From Temperatibacter marinus (GTDB taxonomy: Bacteria > Pseudomonadota > Alphaproteobacteria > Sphingomonadales > Kordiimonadaceae): a stretch of 64,000 bases of DNA. The stretch's first letter is position 1. Every line of letters starts with the position of its first letter. The notes under the pieces were generated by a model. That model did not search any database, was not told the DNA's origin, and saw only the letters and a program-made list of their open reading frames with translations. The position numbers were made by a program, and so were the translations under genes. The DNA is taken from assembly GCF_031598375.1 (NCBI RefSeq), contig NZ_CP123872.1, positions 2,414,501 to 2,478,500 on the forward strand, read 5' to 3'. This document shows, one piece after another, positions 17,366 through 25,545 of the stretch.

Positions 17366-17776
17366 ATGATTCCACAAAAAGGAAAAGACTTTCTGTTGCT
17401 TGTTGAAGATATGTCCAACGAAGGCAGTTTTCTACAGATTGGCGGGTTCCGATCGAATAGTTTTTCGATCAATGGTGAAACTGTCGATATCACGTCAAAA
17501 AATTCCAGAGGCTATAGAGAATTGCTAGACGGGGCAGGTATTAAGTCTCTGTCTACTTCAGGCTCAGGTATTTTTATGAGTGATGAAACTATTAAATTCG
17601 TGAATGGTGTCGCTCTGACTGGAATTATACATACTTGGCAATTAGTGGTTCCTGGGATGGGCAGTTATACGGCGCCTTTTGCTCTCACGACTTTTGAAAT
17701 GAGCGGTGAACATAATGGGGAAGTCACTTATTCCCTCAGCTTAGAAAGTGCGGGTTTGGTGGCTTATAGCAGATAG
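17366..17776 (+). CDS. Major tail tube protein (TP901-1 / GTA g9 family)
   Basis: 136 aa from ATG 17366, which has AAAGGAGAT at good spacing; ATG 17336 has none. GFRSNSFSINGETVDITSKNSRGYRELLDGAGIKSLSTSGSGIF is the hallmark of the family. It polymerises into the tail tube. Ends ten bases before the tail chaperone gene. Confidence 0.92.
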   Translation: MIPQKGKDFLLLVEDMSNEGSFLQIGGFRSNSFSINGETVDITSKNSRGYRELLDGAGIKSLSTSGSGIFMSDETIKFVNGVALTGIIHTWQLVVPGMGSYTAPFALTTFEMSGEHNGEVTYSLSLESAGLVAYSR

Positions 17777-17785
17777 GAGGCTTTA

Positions 17786-18127
17786 ATGGCGCATCATGCA
17801 GTTGGCGAAACCAGCTTAAAGGTTGGTGAAGATATTTTTACACTCAGGCTTACCCTTGGAGGGATGCAAGATCTTGAAGATTTTGGAGACTGCTCTCTTT
17901 TCACTTTTTGGGATAAAACCTTTGAAGGAAATAGCCTGAGGGTTGGTAACTTTTTGACCATCTTGGCTGTAATGTTAGGAGAAAAGGCAGGCAGTAAGGA
18001 AGCAGAACTGCAGGCTTTTAATGCCTTTCATCAGGCAGATTTATCTTTGCTTATAGAAAAAGTGGCAACTTGTTTCAACCAGACCTTAAATCCAAGGGAG
18101 GGGCCGGGAAAGCCCAAGATGAGGTAG
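17786..18127 (+). CDS. Tail assembly chaperone, short form (GTA g10-like)
   Basis: 113 aa, with the GTA tail-chaperone N-terminus (LKVGEDIFTLRLTLGGMQDLEDFG, about residues 11-34). In long-tailed phages the gene between tail tube and tape measure makes a short and a frameshifted long chaperone that coat the tape measure. A lambda-identical slippery heptamer lies seven codons before the stop in exactly the right frame, so the short form is read when no shift occurs. Confidence 0.88.
   Translation: MAHHAVGETSLKVGEDIFTLRLTLGGMQDLEDFGDCSLFTFWDKTFEGNSLRVGNFLTILAVMLGEKAGSKEAELQAFNAFHQADLSLLIEKVATCFNQTLNPREGPGKPKMR
18106..18112 (+). other. Programmed -1 frameshift site GGGAAAG
   Basis: Read in the chaperone frame this is G GGA AAG, an exact X XXY YYZ slippery site and the same heptamer lambda uses for its G-T frameshift. 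Slipping back one base moves ribosomes into the next frame, which stays open to 18363. The downstream frame has no credible start codon with a ribosome site of its own. Confidence 0.8.
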
Positions 18128-18363
18128 AACAGCTTGAAGGGAAAGTGGCGTCTATAGAAGTTATTGATTGGGGCGGGCTTTATGAAATGGCCGCCCTTTG
18201 CTGCATCTCTCCTGCCTGTCTACATCAGTATACTTTCCCAGAATTACTATATAGTTACAGAGCGTGGCAACGGTCCCAGGGAATTGATCCTGATAAAGAT
18301 TTAAAAGCACCACAAATGACAAGAGAGAGAATGACGACACTTTTTAAGGAATATGTGCCTTGA
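18112..18363 (+). CDS. Frameshift extension of the tail chaperone (GTA g10.1 / DUF2376-like)
   Basis: 83 residues joined after codon 109 of the short chaperone, giving a predicted fusion of 192 aa. The extension begins AQDEVEQLEGKVASIEVIDWGG and carries WGGLYEMAALCCISPACLHQYTFPELLYSYRAW, typical of the small DUF2376-type proteins that follow g10 in GTA clusters. Read as a separate gene it would need TTG 18070, GTG 18142 or ATG 18184, none with a properly spaced ribosome site. In lambda the T domain recruits the tape measure; the same role is inferred. Confidence 0.78.
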   Translation, partial: AQDEVEQLEGKVASIEVIDWGGLYEMAALCCISPACLHQYTFPELLYSYRAWQRSQGIDPDKDLKAPQMTRERMTTLFKEYVP

Positions 18364-18406
18364 TATTTCTAGGTCACTATTTTTATGAATAAAATTTAAA
18401 GATGTA

Positions 18407-18435
18407 TTGACTCACTTAATAATAGTATTTAACGT
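18407..18435 (+). promoter_or_regulatory. Weak promoter candidate ahead of the secreted pair
   Basis: TTGACT (18407-18412) is a good -35, but the sequence 17 bases downstream (TAACGT) is a poor -10. The 98-base gap after the chaperone also holds a small GTGCC/GG-CAC hairpin followed by TTTTT (18355-18384). Own-promoter expression of the next two genes is plausible but unproven. Confidence 0.3.
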
Positions 18436-18461
18436 TGAAGTAGTTTTAGGAGTTTAGAGTA

Positions 18462-19001
18462 ATGATCCTGAAGACATTTTTTACTATTTTAGTAGTTCCA
18501 ATTGTTATGTTGTTTGCAGCAGATTATCCGGTCAATGATCCGTTACTGTGGCAGTATAAGTGTAGGACTGAAAGACTGAAAGATTTTTCTGACATATTTG
18601 CGGATAAATCTGATCGGGTTAACTATGTATATATTAAAGAATGTCAATCAACAGCTTATCTGTTAAATGGCCCTGAAGATGATTTCTTTCTTACCTTCAA
18701 TATTCGACAAAATAGTAGGGGAGATCGACGCGCTTATCTAGGGTTGCCTGAGTTAATGGAATTTGAGGATATAGAGTTCCGCTTTGACGATGATCCATTC
18801 ATCAAGTTTAAGTGTATTTTGGTCATAGAACCGGCTTGCCTTCTTGCTGAAGGATTCAGAGTGAATGGTGTTATTAATAAGCTAAAAACCAGCAAATCAA
18901 TGTCGCTTCTTATTCACACAACCACAAAAGATACATTTCAGATCACATTTAAAACGGCCATTGCTGAGAAGGTTAAATTTCCGCCTCTAAGTCTGGAGTA
19001 G
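18462..19001 (+). CDS. Secreted four-cysteine protein, IalB-like (copy 1)
   Basis: 179 aa with an N-terminal hydrophobic signal (about residues 1-19, cut likely after FAA) and four Cys at 34, 61, 118 and 126. The late segment FKCILVIEPACLLAEGFRVNGVINKL resembles the invasion-associated locus B (IalB) family, where a Cys pair is followed by a small helix and strands. AGGAG precedes the start. Together with its neighbour it is inserted between tail chaperone and tape measure, where phages normally have nothing else. Export suggests action in the periplasm or outside; function unknown. Confidence 0.7.
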   Translation: MILKTFFTILVVPIVMLFAADYPVNDPLLWQYKCRTERLKDFSDIFADKSDRVNYVYIKECQSTAYLLNGPEDDFFLTFNIRQNSRGDRRAYLGLPELMEFEDIEFRFDDDPFIKFKCILVIEPACLLAEGFRVNGVINKLKTSKSMSLLIHTTTKDTFQITFKTAIAEKVKFPPLSLE

Positions 19002-19034
19002 ATTGTTTTGTTACTCACCTTCAGGAATTATATA

Positions 19035-19547
19035 ATGTTTAGAATATCGATAACTATAATCCTACTCACACTTTTCAGTCAATTTTCTAAAGCGTCTGAC
19101 ACTCTTCAAGATTGGGATACCTATACAATGGGCATGAAGGGGTGTGTTGATGATCCCTGGACTACCATGAAACTCTGTTTAAAGACCTATTTATTCTATT
19201 CACTGGAATTACGGGAGTATAAAGCTTACCTAGAAGTGGTGCAAATGAAGAATGGGGAAAAAATTCTTTTTATCCATGCAGTAAATTATCCTGAAAAAAT
19301 GCCTGAAACTATCGAAATACTGTTGCCTGGATCCCCTGACATTACAGCTCGATGTGGTGTGATCAATATACCGCAGCTTTGTTTAATTGCTAAGGGGAAT
19401 GCTATTCAGGGAATATTGAGGAAATTGTTCGAATCTAGTGCTTTAACACTCACTTTAAATTCATCTGATGATAAGCATTATTCTTTGAGTGTTATGCCGT
19501 GGAATAACATTCCGATTCTATATAAAAAAGGGCTTTTCAAAAACTAA
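19035..19547 (+). CDS. Secreted four-cysteine protein, IalB-like (copy 2)
   Basis: 170 aa from ATG 19035 (AGGA upstream; a TTG nine codons earlier is rejected). Signal peptide about residues 1-20 ending FSKA. Four Cys at 37, 48, 107 and 116, the last pair spaced like copy 1, with ARCGVINIPQLCLIAKGNAIQGILRKL aligning with the same region there. The two proteins look like diverged duplicates of an IalB-like fold. A strong terminator follows, so the pair forms a self-contained insert. Confidence 0.7.
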   Translation: MFRISITIILLTLFSQFSKASDTLQDWDTYTMGMKGCVDDPWTTMKLCLKTYLFYSLELREYKAYLEVVQMKNGEKILFIHAVNYPEKMPETIEILLPGSPDITARCGVINIPQLCLIAKGNAIQGILRKLFESSALTLTLNSSDDKHYSLSVMPWNNIPILYKKGLFKN

Positions 19548-19571
19548 GGTCAGGTTTGCCTATACGAAGGT

Positions 19572-19597
19572 AAGGAGAGCGTTGCTCTCCTTTTTTT
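19572..19597 (+). terminator. Strong intrinsic terminator after the secreted pair
   Basis: Nine-base perfect stem AAGGAGAGC/GCTCTCCTT with a GTT loop and seven T. It separates the secreted pair from the tape measure gene, whose start is only 17 bases further on. Confidence 0.85.
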
Positions 19598-19613
19598 ATG
19601 GAGATATATAAGT

Positions 19614-20858
19614 ATGAAATCCTTGTTAGTTATCTTAAAGAAAGCCGTTAAAAATAGCAGGAACATTTTAATTAGACTCAAAAAAAAATATAAAGATTTT
19701 CCTCTTGCCGAAGGATTAACTCTCCTGGATACAGTTGTAACGATAATTTCAGCGTTTGAGAAAAATGCCGCTGAACAAGCCTTAGAAGACTTTACTGTTA
19801 GAAGAAAAGCAGGGCATAAGTTTGAAGCCTTCAAGTATGCTCCAAGACAGGTTGTTAGAAATTATGCACAGAGTGAGGAGATTGAGGGATACCCACATCA
19901 GCAAGCCTTTAATGATGTTATCCATAAAATGGATGGTGCCAATCGCTGGACAGAAGAAGGGCGCGACACGCTGACCTATTTAGATAAGAATAAATCCTTA
20001 TCTCACAGTGAAATTCAAGAGGATGAAGGGTATCAATCGCTTATTAACAAGCTTGATCAGTCTTTGTTAGCTTCTACCAACAACGGTGGCCCCCGGCCTC
20101 AAATTGATCTGTCTGTCTTCTCGCGACAGCTTACCTGTCTTGAAGAAATAAGAGCTGATATTGCTTCTATTCGAGCCTGTTTGGGAGAAATATTTCAGCC
20201 AAGGCAACATACTCCTTCTCTGCCATTCACTTTCTCGCAAACATCACTTTCTTCAGAACTGACTAAAGAAGATCAAACTTTACCGACTTTAGCTAAACCG
20301 TCTCAGCAATTTCTGCCACAGAGTTCCGTTGGTCAGACAATAGAGTTAAAGCAACCCACTAAGGACACGCTCTCTTCAATACTGGCCGAGACGAAAAAAG
20401 GCCATAAGCTATTGAAGGCTGAAGAGAAGGGTAAAGCTCTCTATACAGCGGGTATTGCCATGCAGGAAAATATTGCACAAGCTATGAAAGCAGGCTTTCC
20501 TCTCAATCTTGTGTTGATGGCACAAGCTGCAGCACAGGGTAAGAAAGTTATACAAACAATTAAGGGGCAATTTCACAACGGAGTATCTTTCGTTCCTGGA
20601 AGTGGTAGCTACTATCTACAGGGAGGCGAGCGTGTTTTAGCAAAGGAAACAAATTTAGATTTAAAAGCCTTTATGAAAGGGATGAAACCCCAAAGCGCTT
20701 CTCCCGCCGCTATCGATCGTTCTTTTAAACCTGATGTTACAGTGAATGTTACCGGTGATGTTTCTGAAGAAACAATTCATAAGGCACGTCAATCCTTTAA
20801 AAATCAACTCACTGAACTGTATCGAGAGCATTGTCTAATCTCTCCTTTTCCGGACTGA
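19614..20858 (+). CDS. Tail tape measure-like protein
   Basis: 414 aa, short for a siphophage tape measure. At the usual ~1.5 angstrom per residue it would set a tail of about 60 nm. The N-terminal region is basic and helical with a hydrophobic stretch (GLTLLDTVVTIISAF); the middle is helix-rich. The C-terminal part has IAMQENIAQAMKAGFPLNLVLMAQAAAQGKK and then FVPGSGSYYLQGGERVLAKETN, reminiscent of tape-measure tails (GG-E-V motif). Position after the chaperone supports the call; sequence similarity is only moderate. Confidence 0.7.
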   Translation: MKSLLVILKKAVKNSRNILIRLKKKYKDFPLAEGLTLLDTVVTIISAFEKNAAEQALEDFTVRRKAGHKFEAFKYAPRQVVRNYAQSEEIEGYPHQQAFNDVIHKMDGANRWTEEGRDTLTYLDKNKSLSHSEIQEDEGYQSLINKLDQSLLASTNNGGPRPQIDLSVFSRQLTCLEEIRADIASIRACLGEIFQPRQHTPSLPFTFSQTSLSSELTKEDQTLPTLAKPSQQFLPQSSVGQTIELKQPTKDTLSSILAETKKGHKLLKAEEKGKALYTAGIAMQENIAQAMKAGFPLNLVLMAQAAAQGKKVIQTIKGQFHNGVSFVPGSGSYYLQGGERVLAKETNLDLKAFMKGMKPQSASPAAIDRSFKPDVTVNVTGDVSEETIHKARQSFKNQLTELYREHCLISPFPD

Positions 20859-20920
20859 ACAGCATATCATCCTCATTAGGGGGATATGACTATCATTTTC
20901 TCTCATCAATTCTCTTAATC

Positions 20921-20945
20921 AGCTGCCAATTTGGTGGCTATTTTT
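20921..20945 (+). terminator. Weak hairpin with T-run before the tail-tip genes
   Basis: Stem AGCTGCCA/TGGTGGCT (two G-T pairs) with an ATT loop, then ATTTTT, 17 bases before the next start codon. Weaker than the other hairpins in the cluster. Confidence 0.4.
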
Positions 20946-20961
20946 ATAGAAGGAGTATTTT

Positions 20962-21525
20962 ATGCCCACTCTGTCTCGTGCAGAAGTTCTGGCTTTACCA
21001 GAATTGCCCTTTGCCAGGCCGACGTCTTCTCTATCTGAAGCGCGGATCGTTTCTCAGACAATGACCAGTCACCGTCAATCTCAATTTTCACAAGCTTTAA
21101 GCGGCCGCATTATGACAAAAGCTACGGGCGCTCAATGGTTCGAAATGCACTTAACATTCTCCCCCATGCGCGCAGAACAGGCTTTAAGAATGATTGGCTT
21201 TCTAGAGAAAATGCAAGGTCGGATAGGCTATTGTCGTATCCCTCTCTTCCCAGACGCAGGGTCTTCAGATTTAACCGTAGGGAGCTATGTTAACTATAGC
21301 AATCACAGTAAGTTATACGTGGTGACAAGCCTGTCTGGCGCATCCCCCACTGTTGCGCCGAGACCTTTAAATGAAGGTGGAAGCCTCATTGTTCCGTCAA
21401 CATCAAGTCGAGATGATCACCTAGTCTATATGGCCGCATCATTAAAGAGTGATCATCAGTCAATTGAGGTTAAACCCGATGGCTTAAATCACATTAATCT
21501 CACATTTATTGAAAGGTTAGAATGA
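20962..21525 (+). CDS. Distal-tail / tail-tip protein (unassigned)
   Basis: 187 aa with GAAGGAG before the start. The sequence (FEMHLTFSPMRAEQALRMIGFLEKMQGRIGYCRIPLF, about residues 57-93) suggests a tail-tip structural protein. It occupies the place of GTA g12, but it lacks the DUF2460 pattern I would expect there. Overlaps the next gene by four bases. A distal tail protein is the most likely role. Confidence 0.6.
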   Translation: MPTLSRAEVLALPELPFARPTSSLSEARIVSQTMTSHRQSQFSQALSGRIMTKATGAQWFEMHLTFSPMRAEQALRMIGFLEKMQGRIGYCRIPLFPDAGSSDLTVGSYVNYSNHSKLYVVTSLSGASPTVAPRPLNEGGSLIVPSTSSRDDHLVYMAASLKSDHQSIEVKPDGLNHINLTFIERLE

Positions 21526-22076
21526 TGATAGCAATAACCCATGATCAGATGGTGGCTCTGAGCGCGCCGACCCTCACCTATGCCTGGTTGGTTGACCTGC
21601 CATTTGAAACCTATTTAACAACGCATGCGGATGATGTGGTTGTTGAAGATAAGTCTTATCTAGCCTCTGCTCATATTCAATCAATTCCCATGCTCTCCAG
21701 AAGTCAGGGTATCAAAGTTCAAGATCTTTCTTTAACCTTCACTCAACAGCAAACTGAGTTACAAGATTTATTCTCTCGTCCTGATATCTTTGGGCAAGGT
21801 GTTTCATTGAAGTTGGTTCTCTTCACAGAGGATGGACAGCCTGTGAGCCATAGGGCGATTGATGTTTATAAAGGCTATTTCGACCATTGGACACACCATC
21901 AAAACCCTAAAAGAGAGCTTATCACAGTGGTTTTGTCTAGTCCGTGGTCAAAACCCAATAAAACATCAGGCCGACTGGCAAATCCAGCAGAGCATCAAAA
22001 AAACCATTCAACCGATAAGTTTTTTGAATTTTCTTATGATACGAAGAAAATTTTGGGATGGGGAGGCGAAGTTTAA
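21522..22076 (+). CDS. Tail-tip / hub-like protein (unassigned)
   Basis: 184 aa. The end, SGRLANPAEHQKNHSTDKFFEFS with WGG close behind, resembles the C-terminus of small siphophage tip proteins that precede the J-type protein, where an R-N-P-A-Q and D-F-F-E pattern is common. It sits where GTA g13 (about 290 aa) would be but is much shorter. The stop overlaps the next start as TAATG. Confidence 0.6.
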   Translation: MMIAITHDQMVALSAPTLTYAWLVDLPFETYLTTHADDVVVEDKSYLASAHIQSIPMLSRSQGIKVQDLSLTFTQQQTELQDLFSRPDIFGQGVSLKLVLFTEDGQPVSHRAIDVYKGYFDHWTHHQNPKRELITVVLSSPWSKPNKTSGRLANPAEHQKNHSTDKFFEFSYDTKKILGWGGEV

Positions 22077-24841
22077 TGGGACTTTTAAGCACTCTTTTTC
22101 GCGTTTTCTTCTCGGGGCCCAAACAGGACCGGACAGTAGGCATTGATACATCTGGGGCCACCGCTGGATTGAAAATTGTATACGGGACCGTCAAAATGAC
22201 CCCGATTACTGTTTATAAATGTGTTTCAAGGGATCATATGCCAGTTCAATCAGGAAAATATGATCAAGAGTTGTTACCTCTCTCGCGCGCTTATGAAGAG
22301 CGAAGACCATATTCAGACTGGCTTTATAAAGTAGATGTATGGGGCTTAGGGCCGCTGACATCTATTGAGCAGCTATGGGTTGACGGTGAAGATAGCAGAA
22401 GCAGAAAATTTACAAGGCGACCTTATATTAGAGCCCATTCACAATTGGGGAGACCACGCCAAAAGGCTATTGTTGAGTTATCGAGGGTAGAGGGATCTCA
22501 GTGGACAACACAACACCGCGGGTTTGATATTTGCTATAGTGTACACCGTTTTTATGCCTCCAAGAATAAACCCCTTTTTAGGGCAGAACCTAGTACGGAA
22601 GCACTTGTAAAGGGCAGGGCAGTCTATGATCCAAGACAGAGAGATCAGCTCGCTTCGGACCCTTCAACCTGGGCTTATAGTGAAAATTCAATATTAATCG
22701 CTCTGGATTATCTTATGGCCGAGTATGGCATCGGGGCAAACGCGGAAGAAATTGATTGGGAGAGTTGGAAACAAGCAGCAACTTACTGTGATGCCACGCT
22801 GTTAGATATTCCCGATGTCATGCGACACGAAGAAGTTCAACCAGGAAGAATTTTTGATGATCGTTATAATGAATGGATGGAAATCAATCAGGGGGATCGT
22901 TACCCTGATTACAGGCCAAAACAAACGGCTGGGATCAGAACGCTAAGACGTCATGAGGCACACATTGCTCTGGATCCTAAGCGGCCAGCCGTCGAGAATA
23001 TGCGATTGCTTCTGGAAGGACTTGCTTGGTCAATGCCATGGTCAAATGGCAAACATAAAATTATCTTAGAACATTCAGTCACACAGAATGATGTTGTAGC
23101 TCATTTTGATGGGCATGATATCATGGGGGATGTAAAGATTTCATATGGAGGCCTAAAAGACCGCTATAATCAAGTCACCATAGAATTTTTGAATGCGAAT
23201 AAAAATTATGAAGCTGATGCTGTCAGCTGGCCACCTTTCAGCAAAGCATCAAATAGTATTTATCAAGGCTATCTAGCAGAGGATCAAAATCAAAAACTTC
23301 ATAGTCGCCGCAAAGTTGAAGCCATTTCTGATTTTTACCAAGCGCAAGCGTTCGCAGAATTTCTTGTTCGAAAGAGTAGAGTTAAAACATCGATCAGAAG
23401 CCTACCTCTTAGTCCCCGTGCCATTTTACTAGAGCCAGGGGATGTGATTTCCCTATCTTTACCAAACTATACAGAGGCTACGGCCTTGTTTAGGGTTGAG
23501 AATATTGCTTTTGGTCATGGCCTCGATCCTGTCGTAGATCTGCATCTTTATGAGGCTTCTGTTTACGGTGTCACCTCAGAGCAAGAACCCTATTCACCTA
23601 AGGTAGGTAAAGAATGGGAAATACCTGAGAGTGTGGATGATCTGTCAGCAGCCGCTTTCAAGGAAAGAAATTCTGATGGTACAGCTCTGTTCGGATTTGA
23701 TCTGACATGGACGACCCCAAGTCTAACATCGGGTATTGATTTCATTGAAATCGCGTGGCGTGCCCATAGGACGGGTCAAGCACCAGAGGCGGAAGAGGAG
23801 GCCTATACTGAAACGCTGGTTATCCCAAAAGAGGTTTCAACGGCTAAAATTAAAGGCCTGAAGGATAATAGATCTTATGATATTAGGGTATCCTATCGGA
23901 CCGCGTTGGGCCAAGTCTCAGAAATTTCATTCTTGACCGCTGCACTCCCTGATTACCCCACGACAGTCATTGCGGCTGATACTGAATCTGTCGCCGGTAG
24001 AGAGGCAGGGGACGTGGATAACGATGCCCAAATAGGAAGAGAATTATCAGAGCATAATACGACCAAACTAGACCCTTCTTCAGTTGAGGGTTTGGATATC
24101 GATGTGAGAACCCTCCAAGCCAGTGGAGGCGAGTTAATTGTTTCTGCCCAAGATTCTCTCCACGAAGGTGGGCAGATCAAATTGAAAGGTGCCAGTGTTT
24201 TTCCTGACTATTACGTTGATAATTATCTGGGCCACTGCCGAGTTGTTTGGCCTAGTGAAAATAAGGAAATCTTTCGATTTCACGTGGGTGGCGGATTTTG
24301 GTTTAGTAATAAAAAGGCCTTTGAGACCTATGATCAATGGCTGCGGATTAATTCAACATCCGGATTTTCTAGCGGTATTTATACGGGCACAAGTTTGATC
24401 AGAACGGACAATATGATCCAAGTTGGATCATGGGGCGCTGCTTTTTCTGTGAATAAATATGGTTCGGGTTTTTTTGCGAAAGAGGTGACAGTCGTCGAAG
24501 AAGTTAAAGCTGGAGAGGCATATCAGCTCTCGCTGGATACGAGGCCAGAGGATGTTACCCCTCTAACGAATGGGTTGGCACTAACCCTCAGGCTCGCCGG
24601 TTACCAAAAGACGGAAGCTGCTGTTATAGGCCTACCTTCCTATGGGTTTGATTATAGCGAAGTTAGGGCGATAGCCCCTAATTTATGCATGCGGGATTCT
24701 CGGGGACGCCACTATATTGCCTATCCCAAGGTTACGGTTCTCAACACTGAGGCGATAAAAAGCCTGCATTCAAGTTATCAAGATCTTCTAAGGCGAGTGT
24801 CGATCCTAGAAGAGCGCTTAAGTCACCGTCCCTACACTTAG
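22076..24841 (+). CDS. Tail tip attachment protein J-like (host specificity)
   Basis: 921 aa from ATG 22076 (GGGAGG upstream, TAATG coupling). The N-terminal 300 residues match J-type tail-tip proteins: KIVYGTVKMTPITVY, then FRAEPSTEALVKGRAVYDPR and a helical segment ALDYLMAEYGIGANAEEIDWESW. A fibronectin-III-like domain lies around residues 535-620 (FDLTWTTPSLTSGIDFIEIAW and DNRSYDIRVSYRT). The C-terminal 200 residues are fibre-like and end in a short coiled coil (QDLLRRVSILEERL). It should contact the cell-surface receptor. Confidence 0.85.
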   Translation: MGLLSTLFRVFFSGPKQDRTVGIDTSGATAGLKIVYGTVKMTPITVYKCVSRDHMPVQSGKYDQELLPLSRAYEERRPYSDWLYKVDVWGLGPLTSIEQLWVDGEDSRSRKFTRRPYIRAHSQLGRPRQKAIVELSRVEGSQWTTQHRGFDICYSVHRFYASKNKPLFRAEPSTEALVKGRAVYDPRQRDQLASDPSTWAYSENSILIALDYLMAEYGIGANAEEIDWESWKQAATYCDATLLDIPDVMRHEEVQPGRIFDDRYNEWMEINQGDRYPDYRPKQTAGIRTLRRHEAHIALDPKRPAVENMRLLLEGLAWSMPWSNGKHKIILEHSVTQNDVVAHFDGHDIMGDVKISYGGLKDRYNQVTIEFLNANKNYEADAVSWPPFSKASNSIYQGYLAEDQNQKLHSRRKVEAISDFYQAQAFAEFLVRKSRVKTSIRSLPLSPRAILLEPGDVISLSLPNYTEATALFRVENIAFGHGLDPVVDLHLYEASVYGVTSEQEPYSPKVGKEWEIPESVDDLSAAAFKERNSDGTALFGFDLTWTTPSLTSGIDFIEIAWRAHRTGQAPEAEEEAYTETLVIPKEVSTAKIKGLKDNRSYDIRVSYRTALGQVSEISFLTAALPDYPTTVIAADTESVAGREAGDVDNDAQIGRELSEHNTTKLDPSSVEGLDIDVRTLQASGGELIVSAQDSLHEGGQIKLKGASVFPDYYVDNYLGHCRVVWPSENKEIFRFHVGGGFWFSNKKAFETYDQWLRINSTSGFSSGIYTGTSLIRTDNMIQVGSWGAAFSVNKYGSGFFAKEVTVVEEVKAGEAYQLSLDTRPEDVTPLTNGLALTLRLAGYQKTEAAVIGLPSYGFDYSEVRAIAPNLCMRDSRGRHYIAYPKVTVLNTEAIKSLHSSYQDLLRRVSILEERLSHRPYT

Positions 24842-24880
24842 AGAATAACATCGTCATCGATCACGGAAAAGGAGACAAAA

Positions 24881-25237
24881 ATGGACAAATTTATGCAATC
24901 ATTTCTGGCGGAACGCGCCGCTAAAAATATACCTCAAGAGGTAAAGGAACTCTTATTAATTCGTCAGCAAGCAGAACAGACTCTCAGACGATTGGATAGG
25001 CTCTTACATCGATTTCATGAAATCATAGATACCCATGGGCCGGAGGGTCAAAGGCCTCTGTTTGACCAAGCTGATTGTCGCGCAATCCGTAAAGTTAAAA
25101 ATGCTTTTCTTGAGGGGGGAATTTCAATGCCATCCCACAGCCATGAGAAAGAGGAGGGGTTTGCCTATCAAGGGTTAAAGGCGTTGGTAAAGGCCTTAAA
25201 AGGAGGGGATAGTGCTCACTTTCATCTTTCTTCTTAG
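24881..25237 (+). CDS. Unknown 118-aa protein in the phage cluster
   Basis: AAAGGAGAC precedes the start. The first 55 residues are helical and charged (KELLLIRQQAEQTLRRLDRLLHRFHEII), a likely coiled coil; the rest is mixed, with a His-rich segment near 80-90 (SHSHEKEEG) and a C-terminal HFHLSS. No family recognised. Position between tip protein and holin suggests a late accessory or lysis-regulating protein; this is a guess. Confidence 0.65.
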   Translation: MDKFMQSFLAERAAKNIPQEVKELLLIRQQAEQTLRRLDRLLHRFHEIIDTHGPEGQRPLFDQADCRAIRKVKNAFLEGGISMPSHSHEKEEGFAYQGLKALVKALKGGDSAHFHLSS

Positions 25238-25312
25238 TATGGGAATGGAATTCAATATTCTTCACTCTCTGTCTAAGGTCAGTGTGTTTCATGCTGCTGA
25301 ATCCCCTAGCGT

Positions 25313-25522
25313 ATGAGTAAACAGAAAAAATCAGCTGCTGATATGTCTGTGTCGACACATCAAGCCTTAGTAACAGCTACCGAGGCTCTTCTGAAAATCG
25401 ATCAACATGAAAAGATATGTTCTACCCGGTGGGGACTATTAACGCGCCTTTTACTGATCACTGTATTCAAATTAGGCGCCCTTCTTTTCTTTTTACTTAG
25501 CGATAAATTAGGTTGGATTTAA
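25313..25522 (+). CDS. Small single-span membrane protein
   Basis: 69 aa with one C-terminal transmembrane helix (LLTRLLLITVFKLGALLFFLLSDKLGW, about residues 42-68). No clear ribosome site before ATG 25313. Its stop is 23 bases before the holin start. Could be an antiholin or spanin-like partner; no family recognised. Confidence 0.5.
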   Translation: MSKQKKSAADMSVSTHQALVTATEALLKIDQHEKICSTRWGLLTRLLLITVFKLGALLFFLLSDKLGWI

Positions 25523-25545
25523 TCGCCACTTTAGGAGCCAGTTCT

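Noticed and set aside
18070-18363. Independent gene starting at TTG 18070
   Set aside because: No ribosome site, and the slippery heptamer in the upstream gene explains the frame better.
20962-21525. Calling this gene DUF2460 (GTA g12) from its position
   Set aside because: The residues do not show the DUF2460 pattern I would expect; only the position fits.
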